Assembly: GCF_030362835.1 (NCBI RefSeq)
Contig: NZ_JAUCGQ010000001.1
Coordinates: 1,839,461-1,903,460 of the forward strand
Length of the DNA: 64,000 nucleotides
From: Cellulomonas alba
GTDB lineage: Bacteria > Actinomycetota > Actinomycetes > Actinomycetales > Cellulomonadaceae
Direction of reading: 5' to 3'
Positions within the stretch are counted from its first letter, which is position 1. Each line of letters begins with the position of its first letter. The notes below the pieces were generated by a model. The model was not told the origin of the DNA, made no database searches, and saw nothing but the letters and a program-made list of their open reading frames with translations. The translations under genes were made by a program, and so were the position numbers. This document shows positions 48,003 through 56,060 of the stretch, piece by piece.

Positions 48003-50585
48003 CTACGCCTGCATGTCGACGAACCGCGAGTAGTGCCCCTGGAACGCCACGGTGATCGTGTCCGTCGGCCCATTCCTGTGCTTGGCGACAATGAGGTCCG
48101 CCTCGCCGGCCCGAGGCGACTCCTTCTCATAGGCATCTTCGCGGTGAAGAAGAATCACCATGTCGGCGTCCTGCTCGATTGAACCCGACTCGCGCAGGTC
48201 GCTCATCTGCGGCTTCTTGTCGGTGCGCTGCTCGGGACCACGGTTCAGCTGCGAGATCGCGATCACCGGCACCTCGAGCTCCTTCGCGAGCAGCTTGAGG
48301 GCACGCGAGAACTCGGAGACCTCCTGCTGCCGTGACTCGACGCGCTTCCCGCTCGTCATGAGCTGGAGGTAGTCGATGACGACGAGCTTGAGGTCGTGGC
48401 GCTGCTTGAGGCGGCGGCACTTGGCCCGGATCTCCATCAGGGACATGTTCGGGGAGTCGTCGATGAACAGCGGCGCGTTCGAGATCTTGCCCATCGTCGC
48501 CGCGACCTTGGCCCAGTCGTCCTCGCCCATCTGACCGGTGCGCATCTTCTGCAGGTGCACGCGCGCCTCGGCCGAGAGCAGTCGCATCGTGATCTCGTTC
48601 CGGCTCATCTCGAGCGAGAACACGACGGACGTCATGTTGTGCTTGATCGACGCCGACCGGACGACGTCGATTCCCAGGGTCGAGTTGTGCGTGGGGACCA
48701 TCGACCGACTCGCCAAGTACAGGTGCGACTCGTGGTCGATCTGCACGCACCGCACGGGCACGCTCTCGATCGGCTCGACATCCACGATGAATCGCTGCGT
48801 GAGGCGCGCGGTCGACGGGCGCCGACGGTCCTTGTGGACGAGCTTCTTGCGCTCGAGCGCGAACACGTCGTCGTCGGTCGTGAACGTGAGCGTGAAGCAG
48901 GTCGAGCGGCCCTCGTTGCGGCCACGCACCCGCTTGGTGGACAGGCCGGTGCGGTATCCGAGCGAGTGGATCAGCTCCCGCACGTCGAGGATCAGCCGCT
49001 CGTCCGTGAGCGCGATCTGCACGCTGCCCGTCGGGTTGACGGTGCCGTCGGTGTCGAGCAGACCCGCGAGCAGATCGCGGCGCTGCTGCTCGCTCGCGCG
49101 GAGGTACTGCGCGGGGATGTGCTTGTCACCGAGGACGCCCAGCGTCCGGAGGCGGCCCTGCACCGTGCCGAACCGGTCGTGGCAGTCCTGGCAGCGCCGC
49201 AGGCCACTGGTGACGCGGCCGCAGTCAGGACAGGTGGGCGCAGCCACCGGCGCCGACGGCGTCTTGGCCTTGCCGCCGCACGAGCGGCCGCACGTGCGGA
49301 CCTGCGACCGCTGCGGCACGAACTCCACGCCGCAGACCTCGCACGAGCGAGCGGCGACCGGCTCCTCGTCGAGCCGCACGGTGTACAGCCGCGCAGCCCC
49401 GACACCGGCGCGCCCCTGCACCAGGTAGCCGCGACCCTCGATCCGCATCGCGATATCGGGGTCAGCCGACGTGAACCGGGCCGACGCCGCGTGCCCGTCG
49501 CCGAGCCAGACGCCGAGCAGGTACGGGTCGACCAGCAGGTCCGCCTCAGGCAACGAGAAGGGAGCGGTGACCTCGACCGAGTGGTTGGCCCGCCGGTCCG
49601 CCGTCGAGCACCGGACCGTGTCGTGGATCTCCTCGGTGGTCCAGATGCCCGCCGAGCCGCCGCCGGGAAGCCTGCGGTCGGCCCGCGTCCGCGTCTCCCA
49701 CTCGTGCTGCGCGTCGGCGACGATCGTCGTCCCGTCGTCGAACGTGACGCGGTAGCAGGGGCGGCCCGACATGACGCCGGTTGCTGCCACGACGCGGGTG
49801 GGCGTGCCGTCGGCCGCGACGAGCTCGTCACCGACCTGGACGTCGCCCATCGTGGTCCACCCGCTCGGCGTGGCCAGCGGCGTGTCGAGCGCGAGCGCCT
49901 TGCCGATGGCCGGCCGCGCGGCAACGACGATCATCTGGCCCGGGTGCAGACCGTTCGTCAGCCGGTCGAGGTCCGAGAACCCCGTCGGCACGCCGATCAT
50001 CCCCTGCCCGCGGTGCCCCGCGGCCTCGATCTCGTCGACCGTCCCGCCGATGATCTCGCCCAGCGGCAGGTAGTCCTCCGACGCGCGCCGCTCGGTGACC
50101 GCGTACACCTCGGCCTGCGCGTTGTTGACGAGCTCGTCGACGTCGCCGCCCTCGGTCGCGTAGCCGAGCTGCACGATGCGCGTCCCGGCCTCGACGAGCT
50201 TCCGCAGGATCGACCGCTCGCGCACGATGCGCGCGTAGTACCCCGCGTTGGCCGCGGTCGGGACGGTCGAGATCAGCGTGTGCAGGTAGGGCGCGCCGCC
50301 GATGCGGCCGATCTCGCCGCGCTTGTTGAGCTCGTCCGCGACGGTGATCGCGTCCGCCGGCTCGCCGCGCCCGTAGAGGTCGAGGATCGCGTCGTAGATG
50401 ACCTCGTGCGCCGGCCGGTAGAAGTCGGTGCCGCGGAGCTGCTCGATGACGTCGGCGATCGCGTCCTTGCTGATCATCATGCCGCCGAGCACGCTGCGCT
50501 CGGCCTCGAGGTCCTGCGGGGGCGTGCGGTCGTAGCCGCGCCCAGCCTCGGGCGGCGCCCCGTACTCGAGCTCCTCGATCGACAC
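48003..50585 (-). CDS. dnaB: Replicative DNA helicase DnaB, interrupted by an intein
   Basis: An 860-residue precursor. The N-terminal DnaB domain (about 20-125; PPQDLEAERSVLGGMMISKDA, core LEAERSVLGGMMISKDA) and the RecA-like domain are typical, with LVVIDYLQLM as Walker B and ESGSIEQDADMVILLHR near the end. The Walker A motif ARPAIGK-S is split after the Lys by a 405-residue intein (residues 230-634), so the helicase can be active only after splicing. Mature DnaB would be about 455 residues, the normal length. The GTG start has GAGGGG ten bases upstream. DnaB unwinds DNA at the replication fork as a hexamer. It lies divergent from a MATE gene. Confidence 0.95.
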   Translation of the reverse strand: MSIEELEYGAPPEAGRGYDRTPPQDLEAERSVLGGMMISKDAIADVIEQLRGTDFYRPAHEVIYDAILDLYGRGEPADAITVADELNKRGEIGRIGGAPYLHTLISTVPTAANAGYYARIVRERSILRKLVEAGTRIVQLGYATEGGDVDELVNNAQAEVYAVTERRASEDYLPLGEIIGGTVDEIEAAGHRGQGMIGVPTGFSDLDRLTNGLHPGQMIVVAARPAIGKALALDTPLATPSGWTTMGDVQVGDELVAADGTPTRVVAATGVMSGRPCYRVTFDDGTTIVADAQHEWETRTRADRRLPGGGSAGIWTTEEIHDTVRCSTADRRANHSVEVTAPFSLPEADLLVDPYLLGVWLGDGHAASARFTSADPDIAMRIEGRGYLVQGRAGVGAARLYTVRLDEEPVAARSCEVCGVEFVPQRSQVRTCGRSCGGKAKTPSAPVAAPTCPDCGRVTSGLRRCQDCHDRFGTVQGRLRTLGVLGDKHIPAQYLRASEQQRRDLLAGLLDTDGTVNPTGSVQIALTDERLILDVRELIHSLGYRTGLSTKRVRGRNEGRSTCFTLTFTTDDDVFALERKKLVHKDRRRPSTARLTQRFIVDVEPIESVPVRCVQIDHESHLYLASRSMVPTHNSTLGIDVVRSASIKHNMTSVVFSLEMSRNEITMRLLSAEARVHLQKMRTGQMGEDDWAKVAATMGKISNAPLFIDDSPNMSLMEIRAKCRRLKQRHDLKLVVIDYLQLMTSGKRVESRQQEVSEFSRALKLLAKELEVPVIAISQLNRGPEQRTDKKPQMSDLRESGSIEQDADMVILLHREDAYEKESPRAGEADLIVAKHRNGPTDTITVAFQGHYSRFVDMQA
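48684..49898 (-). other. Class 3 intein with LAGLIDADG endonuclease in the DnaB P-loop
   Basis: The intein covers residues 230-634 of the precursor and starts with Ala (ALALDTPLATPSG) instead of Cys or Ser. The class 3 WCT set is present: Trp296 in block B (DAQHEW), Cys613 in block F (VRCVQIDH) and Thr632 in block G (VPTHN), followed by Asn634 and the extein Ser635. LAGLIDADG motifs are YLLGVWLGDG (355-364) and LLAGLLDTDG (505-514), so the homing endonuclease looks intact. Between them sit four cysteine pairs (415/418, 432/436, 452/455, 465/468) that look like zinc ribbons. Confidence 0.85.
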
Positions 50586-50607
50586 CCTGATGACCCCTCG
50601 TCGTTGT

Positions 50608-50623
50608 TCGAACTGATGTTCAC
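50608..50623. promoter_or_regulatory. SOS (LexA) box-like site upstream of dnaB
   Basis: TCGAAC-TGAT-GTTCAC matches the actinobacterial LexA consensus TCGAAC-N4-GTTCGA at 10 of 12 defined positions, with a perfect GAAC-N4-GTTC core. It lies 23 bases before the dnaB start and 340 bases before the DinF-like MATE gene. Confidence 0.55.
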
Positions 50624-50766
50624 AGAAGGGTGTGACATCGCCGCCCCGACACGAGGCCGTGCGACTCGGTGCCCACGAACGAAGGCCGACCGTAGGCGCC
50701 CGCGGGCCTCGCGTCCAGGAGCGCCCCCAGCCCTGGGGACGAGGTGGGGACAACCCCCGCAAGGCC

Positions 50767-50917
50767 TGTGGAGCGGTCGTCTGCGGGGTGTTGACCGCGT
50801 GTGGAAAGAATCGCCCACCGTCCACAGGTGGTGGACAGGGGTGTGGATACTTGAGCAGGTCGCCGCCACGGATGTGCCCGTTCACCCGCCATTTCGCGAT
50901 CCACCGGGTGTGGATCC
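50767..50917. promoter_or_regulatory. Cluster of DnaA-box-like TGTGGA motifs between dnaB and the MATE gene
   Basis: Five copies of TGTGGA or its complement occur in 151 bases: 50767, 50800, 50821-50826 (TCCACA), 50842 and 50909. TGTGGATAC (50842-50850) differs from a DnaA box (TGTGGATAA) by one base; the others match less well. They may bind DnaA or may simply reflect local composition. The rest of the 376-base divergent gap holds the two promoters. Confidence 0.35.
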
Positions 50918-50961
50918 CCGGGAGGTTTGCCGACATTTCACTTGGTGGACACCCCCGGTCC

Positions 50962-52272
50962 GTGGACCGGCAGATCCTGTCGCTCGCGGTGCCCGCGCTC
51001 GGTGCGCTCGTCGCCGAGCCGCTCTTCGTCCTGGTCGACTCCGCGGTCGTCGGGCGCCTGGGCACCGACCCGCTCGCGGGCCTCTCGCTCGCCTCGACCG
51101 TGCTGCTCACGATCGTCGGGCTGTGCGTCTTCCTCGCCTACGCGACGACCGCCGCGGTCGCGCGCCGACTCGGTGCCGGCGACGCCGCAGGCGCCCTGCG
51201 GACCGGCGTCGACGGCATGTGGCTGGCACTCGGCCTGGGCGCCGTGCTCGGCGTCCTGACGTGGGCGTCGGCCGAGCGGCTCGTCACCGCGCTGGGCGCG
51301 ACGGGCGAGGTCGCACAGCACGCGACGACGTACTTGCAGTGGTCGGCACCCGGCCTGCCCGGCATGCTGCTCGTCCTCGCGGCGACCGGCGCGCTGCGAG
51401 GCCTGCAGGACGTGCGCACCCCGCTCGGTGTCGCGGTGGCCGGAGCGGTCGTCAACGCGATCCTCAACGTCGTGCTCGTGCTCGGCCTGCACCGCGGCAT
51501 CGCCGGCTCGGGAGCGGGCACGGCCGCGACGCAGCTCGGCATGGCCGCCGTGCTCGCGGCCGTCGTCGCACGCGGGGCCCGGTCGGCCGGCGCAGACCTG
51601 CGCCCGGGCCGCGCGGGGTTGTGGGCCAACGCCCGCGCCGGCGCGCCGCTCTTCGTCCGCACGCTCTCGCTCCGCGCGGCGCTGCTCCTGACCACCTGGG
51701 TCGCGACAGGCCTCGGCGCGACCGCGCTGGCCGGCCACCAGGTCGTCAACGCGGTGTGGAACCTCTCGGCGTACGCGCTCGACGCGCTCGCGATCGCCGC
51801 ACAGGCGCTCGTCGGGCACGCGCTCGGCGCGAGCGACGTCCCGCTGGTCCGATCGCTGCTCCGCCGCACGCTCGAGTGGGGCGTCGGTGCCGGCGCCGTC
51901 GCCGGCGTGCTCGTCGGCGGGCTCGCGTGGGCGTACGTCCCGCTGTTCACCGACGACCCCGCGGTGCGCCAGGCCGCGGTCGCCGCGCTCGTCGTCGCGG
52001 CGATCGCCCTGCCGCTCGGCGGCTTCGCGTGGGTGCTCGACGGGGTGCTGATCGGCGCGGGCGACGGCCGGTTCCTCGCGCGCGTCGGGGTCGTCACGCT
52101 CGCGGTCTACGTCCCGGCGGCCCTCGCCGTCCGCGCCTGGGCGCCCGCCGGGGGTGCGGGGCTCGCGTGGCTGTGGGCCGCGTTCGTCGGCGTCTACCTC
52201 GTCGCGCGGTGCGTCGCGAACGGCGTGCGCGCCCGTGGAAACGCCTGGACGGTGGTCGGCGCGTCGTCCTGA
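50962..52272 (+). CDS. MATE-family efflux protein, DinF subgroup
   Basis: A 436-residue protein with twelve predicted transmembrane helices. The N-terminal RQILSLAVPALGALVAEPLFVLVDSAVVGRLGT (core ALGALVAEPLFVLVDSAVVG) is characteristic of the DinF-like MATE group; GALRGLQDVRTPLGVAVAGAVVNAILN and WVLDGVLIGAGDGRF are also typical. It probably exports cationic compounds with proton or sodium coupling. The GTG at 50962 was chosen from homology; no clear ribosome binding site is visible. Confidence 0.9.
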   Translation: MDRQILSLAVPALGALVAEPLFVLVDSAVVGRLGTDPLAGLSLASTVLLTIVGLCVFLAYATTAAVARRLGAGDAAGALRTGVDGMWLALGLGAVLGVLTWASAERLVTALGATGEVAQHATTYLQWSAPGLPGMLLVLAATGALRGLQDVRTPLGVAVAGAVVNAILNVVLVLGLHRGIAGSGAGTAATQLGMAAVLAAVVARGARSAGADLRPGRAGLWANARAGAPLFVRTLSLRAALLLTTWVATGLGATALAGHQVVNAVWNLSAYALDALAIAAQALVGHALGASDVPLVRSLLRRTLEWGVGAGAVAGVLVGGLAWAYVPLFTDDPAVRQAAVAALVVAAIALPLGGFAWVLDGVLIGAGDGRFLARVGVVTLAVYVPAALAVRAWAPAGGAGLAWLWAAFVGVYLVARCVANGVRARGNAWTVVGASS

Positions 52273-52391
52273 GGCCGCCCCGGCGACGTGCGGAAACCGC
52301 CGCAGAAGCCCGTCACAGGTACGAATTCCCGTGTCTCGTGACCGCTTCGTTGCGCGGCGCCTCTGTGCGAACGGCGCATGCGTGTGCTGTG

Positions 52392-52423
52392 GTTACTCCA
52401 CCGAAACGTCGGGCCTCTACGGT
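52392..52423 (+). promoter_or_regulatory. GlnR-like site and promoter of the liv operon
   Basis: GTTAC-TCCACC-GAAAC (52392-52407) is an exact match to the GlnR half-operator pattern GTnAC-N6-GAAAC of actinobacteria. It overlaps the -35 region of a -10 hexamer TACGGT (52418-52423). This arrangement suggests nitrogen-dependent control of the transporter operon. A second, flanking GlnR site was not found. Confidence 0.6.
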
Positions 52424-52482
52424 CCGACCAGCCCGCCGACGCAACGTCGCGGGCCAGCGGCACCAGTCACGGAGGTAGAGGG

Positions 52483-53706
52483 ATGCGGAGAACGTCATCG
52501 CGGATGGCGGGCGTTGCGCTGGTTGTGGTCGCGGGCCTCGCGGTCGCCGGCTGCAGCTCGAAGTCGAACAGCGGATCGACCGACACGGGCACGGCGGGTG
52601 GCGGTTCGCTGTCGATCCAGCCGCTCGTCCAGATCGACCAGTCGGGTGCGGAGGTCAAGAGCAGCGGCTCGACGGACGCCGCGAACCCGGCGGGTGACGG
52701 CAAGGCCACCTGCTCGGGCGTGTCGCTCGCCATGGCCGGCGCCCTCACGGGCCCGAACGCGGCGCTCGGCATCAACATCCTCAACGGCGCCAAGCTCGCC
52801 CTGAAGCAGCACAACGACGCCAACCCGAACTGCCAGGTCGACATCAAGCAGTTCGACACCGAGGGTGACCCGCAGAAGGCGACCCAGGTCGCGCCGAGCA
52901 TCGTCAGCGACAAGAGCATCATCGGGCTCCTCGGCCCGGCGTTCTCGGGCGAGACCAAGGCCACCGGCCAGGTCTTCAACCAGAACGGGCTGCTCTCGCT
53001 CACGGCGTCGGCCACGAACCCCGACCTGACGAAGAACGGCTGGAACAACTTCTTCCGCGGTCTGGCCAACGACGCGGTCCAGGGCCCGTCGGTCGCGAAG
53101 TACATGGTCAACACGCTGAAGTACAGCAAGGTCTGCGTCGTCCAGGACGACTCGGACTACGGCGTCGGCCTGGCCGAGCAGATCACGCAGGGTCTCGGCA
53201 GCGCCGCGGACTCGTCGTGCGCGGCGAAGGTCAAGACCGGTGACAAGGACTTCTCGGCGACCGTCCAGATCGTCAAGAGCGCGAACGCCGACGCGGTGTT
53301 CTACGCCGGCTACTACGCCGAGGCGGCTCCGTTCGTCTCGCAGCTGCGCTCGGGCGGCGTGAAGTCGGCGTTCGTCTCGGCCGACGGCACCAACGACCCG
53401 CAGTTCGTCAAGCAGGCCGGCGCCGCGTCGAAGGACGCCTACCTGTCCTGCCCCTGCGGCCCCGCTCCGGACAAGTTCGCGGCCGACTACAAGGCGCAGT
53501 TCAACGTCGACTCGGGCGTGTACTCCGTCGAGGCGTACGACCTGGCGACGATCATGCTCAAGGGCATCGACTCGGGCATCAAGGACCGTGCCGGCCTGAT
53601 CGACTACGTCAAGAACTACGACGGCCAGGGCCTCGCGCGCCACTACAAGTGGAACGCGGACGGTGAGCTCGCCTCGGCGCTGATCTGGATCTACCAGGTC
53701 AAGTGA
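52483..53706 (+). CDS. livK: Branched-chain amino acid ABC transporter, substrate-binding lipoprotein
   Basis: A 407-residue lipoprotein. The signal peptide ends in LAVAGC, with Cys24 as the lipid anchor, followed by a Ser/Gly/Thr-rich linker. The periplasmic-type binding domain is LivK-like: AGALTGPNAALGINILNGAKLA, IGLLGPAFSGETKA, YSKVCVVQDDSDYGVGLAEQ. It captures branched-chain or similar amino acids for the LivHMGF transporter encoded next. GGAGGTAGAGGG precedes the ATG. A strong hairpin after the stop should raise its expression over the membrane genes. Confidence 0.92.
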   Translation: MRRTSSRMAGVALVVVAGLAVAGCSSKSNSGSTDTGTAGGGSLSIQPLVQIDQSGAEVKSSGSTDAANPAGDGKATCSGVSLAMAGALTGPNAALGINILNGAKLALKQHNDANPNCQVDIKQFDTEGDPQKATQVAPSIVSDKSIIGLLGPAFSGETKATGQVFNQNGLLSLTASATNPDLTKNGWNNFFRGLANDAVQGPSVAKYMVNTLKYSKVCVVQDDSDYGVGLAEQITQGLGSAADSSCAAKVKTGDKDFSATVQIVKSANADAVFYAGYYAEAAPFVSQLRSGGVKSAFVSADGTNDPQFVKQAGAASKDAYLSCPCGPAPDKFAADYKAQFNVDSGVYSVEAYDLATIMLKGIDSGIKDRAGLIDYVKNYDGQGLARHYKWNADGELASALIWIYQVK

Positions 53707-53712
53707 CCTCGG

Positions 53713-53748
53713 GACGGCGGCCGGGCTCGTACGGGCCCGGCCGCCGTC
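53713..53748 (+). terminator. Intercistronic 14-base-pair stem-loop between livK and livH
   Basis: GACGGCGGCCGGGC pairs perfectly with GCCCGGCCGCCGTC around an eight-base loop. It has no T tract. It probably stabilises the livK message or lets only part of the transcription continue, giving more binding protein than membrane protein. Confidence 0.65.
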
Positions 53749-53781
53749 GCTCGTCCGCCTGACCCGGCTCGAAGGAGCTCC

Positions 53782-54819
53782 ATGAGCGCACTGCTGCTCG
53801 CCACCCCCGTCCTCGCGGACGGCGTCATCGGCTTCAACGTGGATGCCCTGGCGCACAACTTCTGGGCCCTGACCGTCGACGGCCTGACGTACGGCGCGAT
53901 CTACGCGCTCGTCGCCACCGGCTACACCCTCGTCTACGGCGTGCTGCGACTGATCAACTTCGCGCACTCCGAGGTCTTCATGTTCGGCATGTTCGGCCAG
54001 TACGCGACGCTCATGCTGCTCGGCTTCGCGCCGAGCGGGAACGCGTACTCCGAGGGCACGCTCCTGACGATCGTCTACCTCGGGATCGCGATGCTCGGCG
54101 GCATGATCGTGTCGGGCGGCACGGCCGTCGGCCTCGAACGAGTCGCGTACCGGCCGCTGCGCAAGCGCGGCGCCCCGTCGCTCGCCTTCCTGATCACCGC
54201 CATCGGCGCCTCGTTCGTGCTCCAGGAGTTCGTGCACTTCATCCTGCCGAAGCTGACGAACAACGAGCTCGGCGGCGCGAACGCGCAGCAGCCGATCGTG
54301 CTCGTCGTGCCGAGCGTGCAGTTCACGTTCCTCGGCGCGTCCGTGACGAACATCGAGCTGATCATCGTCGCCGCCGCGCTGATCCTGACGTTCGCGACGA
54401 ACCAGTTCATCGTCGCCACCAAGTTCGGCCGCGGCATCCGCGCGGTCGCCCAGGACCCCGTGACGGCGACGCTCATGGGCGTCTCGCGCGAGCGCATCAT
54501 CATGCTGACGTTCCTCATCGGCGGCGTGCTCGCCGGCGCGGCGGCCCTGCTCTACACGCTCCGGGTGCCCAACGGCATCATCTACTCGGGCGGCTTCATC
54601 CTCGGCATCAAGGCGTTCACCGCCGCCGTGCTCGGTGGCATCGGCAACCTCCGCGGCGCGCTGCTCGGCGGCCTGCTGCTGGGTGTCATGGAGCTCTACG
54701 GCCAGGCCCTGTTCGGCACCGAGTGGCGCGACGTCGTGGCGTTCGTGCTCCTGATCCTCGTGCTGATGTTCCGGCCGACGGGCATCCTGGGTGAGTCGCT
54801 CGGAAGGGCACGCGCATGA
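53782..54819 (+). CDS. livH: Branched-chain amino acid ABC transporter permease LivH
   Basis: A 345-residue permease with about eight transmembrane helices. GLTYGAIYALVATGYTLVYGVLRLINFAHSE is the typical LivH start (core YALVATGYTLVYGVLRLINF), and GIKAFTAAVLGGIGNLRGALLGGLLLG is the conserved C-terminal loop. The length exceeds E. coli LivH by about 35 residues, mostly in an N-terminal extension. AAGGAG lies six bases before the ATG, and the stop overlaps livM. Confidence 0.93.
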   Translation: MSALLLATPVLADGVIGFNVDALAHNFWALTVDGLTYGAIYALVATGYTLVYGVLRLINFAHSEVFMFGMFGQYATLMLLGFAPSGNAYSEGTLLTIVYLGIAMLGGMIVSGGTAVGLERVAYRPLRKRGAPSLAFLITAIGASFVLQEFVHFILPKLTNNELGGANAQQPIVLVVPSVQFTFLGASVTNIELIIVAAALILTFATNQFIVATKFGRGIRAVAQDPVTATLMGVSRERIIMLTFLIGGVLAGAAALLYTLRVPNGIIYSGGFILGIKAFTAAVLGGIGNLRGALLGGLLLGVMELYGQALFGTEWRDVVAFVLLILVLMFRPTGILGESLGRARA

Positions 54820-56060
54820 CCGGCACCGCCATCGGCAAGCCCCGCACCGCTGACCGCCCGCACGGCGGCACGGGCGACCGCGTCCGGCTGTGGTGGGACG
54901 CCCTGCCCCGCCAGACGCAGTGGCTCTTCGGCATCCCCGCGTTCGCGCTCGTCGCGGCGCTGCCCGTGCTGCGCCCGCCGGTCCTGACGACCGTCGGCAC
55001 CGACTTCGGCGGCGTGCTCGCCCAGTTCGGCATGTACGCGCTCCTCGCGGTCGGCCTCAACGTCGTGGTAGGCCAGGCCGGTCTGCTCGACCTCGGCTAC
55101 GTCGGCTTCTACGCGATCGGTGCCTACACGGTCGCCCTGCTGACGAGCCCGAACAGCCCGTGGAACCTCACGGACGACTGGTTGTCCCGCAGCTGGGGCT
55201 GGTTGTTCGCGCTACCGATCGCGATCGCCATCACGGCGGTGTCCGGGCTGATCCTCGGATCACCGACGCTGCGCCTGCGGGGCGACTACCTCGCCATCGT
55301 GACGCTCGGGTTCGGCGAGATCGTCCGCCTGCTCGCCGACAACCTGTCGGACATCACCGGCGGTGGCCGCGGCCTCTCGTCGATCGCGTACCCGGTGGTC
55401 GGCACCAGCGAGAAACGGCCGTTCGGCGTGTTCTCCGCAGGCAACACGCAGCACGCCCCGACCTACGGCGTCTGGTGGTTCTGGCTCAGCCTGATCCTGC
55501 TGGCGATCACGCTGATCCTCATCGGCAACCTCGAGCGGTCGCGGGTCGGCCGCGCGTGGGTCTCGATCCGCGAGGACGAGGACGCCGCCGAGATCATGGG
55601 CGTTCCGACGTTCCGTTTCAAGCTGTGGGCGTTCGTGATCGGTGCGTCGATCGGTGGCCTGTCCGGCGCGCTCTACGCGGGCCAGGTGCAGTTCGTCGTG
55701 CCGTCGTCGTTCAACGTCATCAACTCGATGCTGTTCCTGTGCGCGGTCGTGCTCGGCGGCCAGGGCAACAAGCTCGGTGTCATCGCCGGCGCCTTCATCG
55801 TCGTCTACCTGCCGAACTTCTTCCTCGGCCGGACGAGCCTGCTCGGCATCCCGATCGACGGCAACACGATCGCCAACTACAAGTACCTGTTCTTCGGGCT
55901 CGCGCTCATCGTGCTGATGATCTTCCGGCCGCAAGGCTTGTTCCCCGCGCGCCAGAAGCTGCTGACGTACGGCCGCGAGCTCTACGTCGCCGCGCGGCGG
56001 GCCGCCGGCTACGGCAAGCCCGCTCCCGAACCGACCACCGAGCAGGGAGGTGCGTCATGA
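54816..56060 (+). CDS. livM: Branched-chain amino acid ABC transporter permease LivM
   Basis: A 414-residue permease with about ten transmembrane helices. YALLAVGLNVVVGQAGLLDLGYVGFYAIGAY (core GLNVVVGQAGLLDLGYVGFY) and LRLRGDYLAIVTLGFGEIVRL are LivM signatures. The C terminus carries a hydrophilic tail of about 40 residues. It starts within the livH stop (ATGA). Confidence 0.93.
   Translation: MTGTAIGKPRTADRPHGGTGDRVRLWWDALPRQTQWLFGIPAFALVAALPVLRPPVLTTVGTDFGGVLAQFGMYALLAVGLNVVVGQAGLLDLGYVGFYAIGAYTVALLTSPNSPWNLTDDWLSRSWGWLFALPIAIAITAVSGLILGSPTLRLRGDYLAIVTLGFGEIVRLLADNLSDITGGGRGLSSIAYPVVGTSEKRPFGVFSAGNTQHAPTYGVWWFWLSLILLAITLILIGNLERSRVGRAWVSIREDEDAAEIMGVPTFRFKLWAFVIGASIGGLSGALYAGQVQFVVPSSFNVINSMLFLCAVVLGGQGNKLGVIAGAFIVVYLPNFFLGRTSLLGIPIDGNTIANYKYLFFGLALIVLMIFRPQGLFPARQKLLTYGRELYVAARRAAGYGKPAPEPTTEQGGAS

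Noticed and set aside
49182-49343. Separate zinc-finger gene inside dnaB
   Set aside because: The Cys pairs are in frame with the intein and lie between its two LAGLIDADG motifs, so they belong to it.
50586-50961. Replication origin
   Set aside because: The TGTGGA motifs are few and mostly imperfect, there is no AT-rich region, and dnaA/dnaN are absent.
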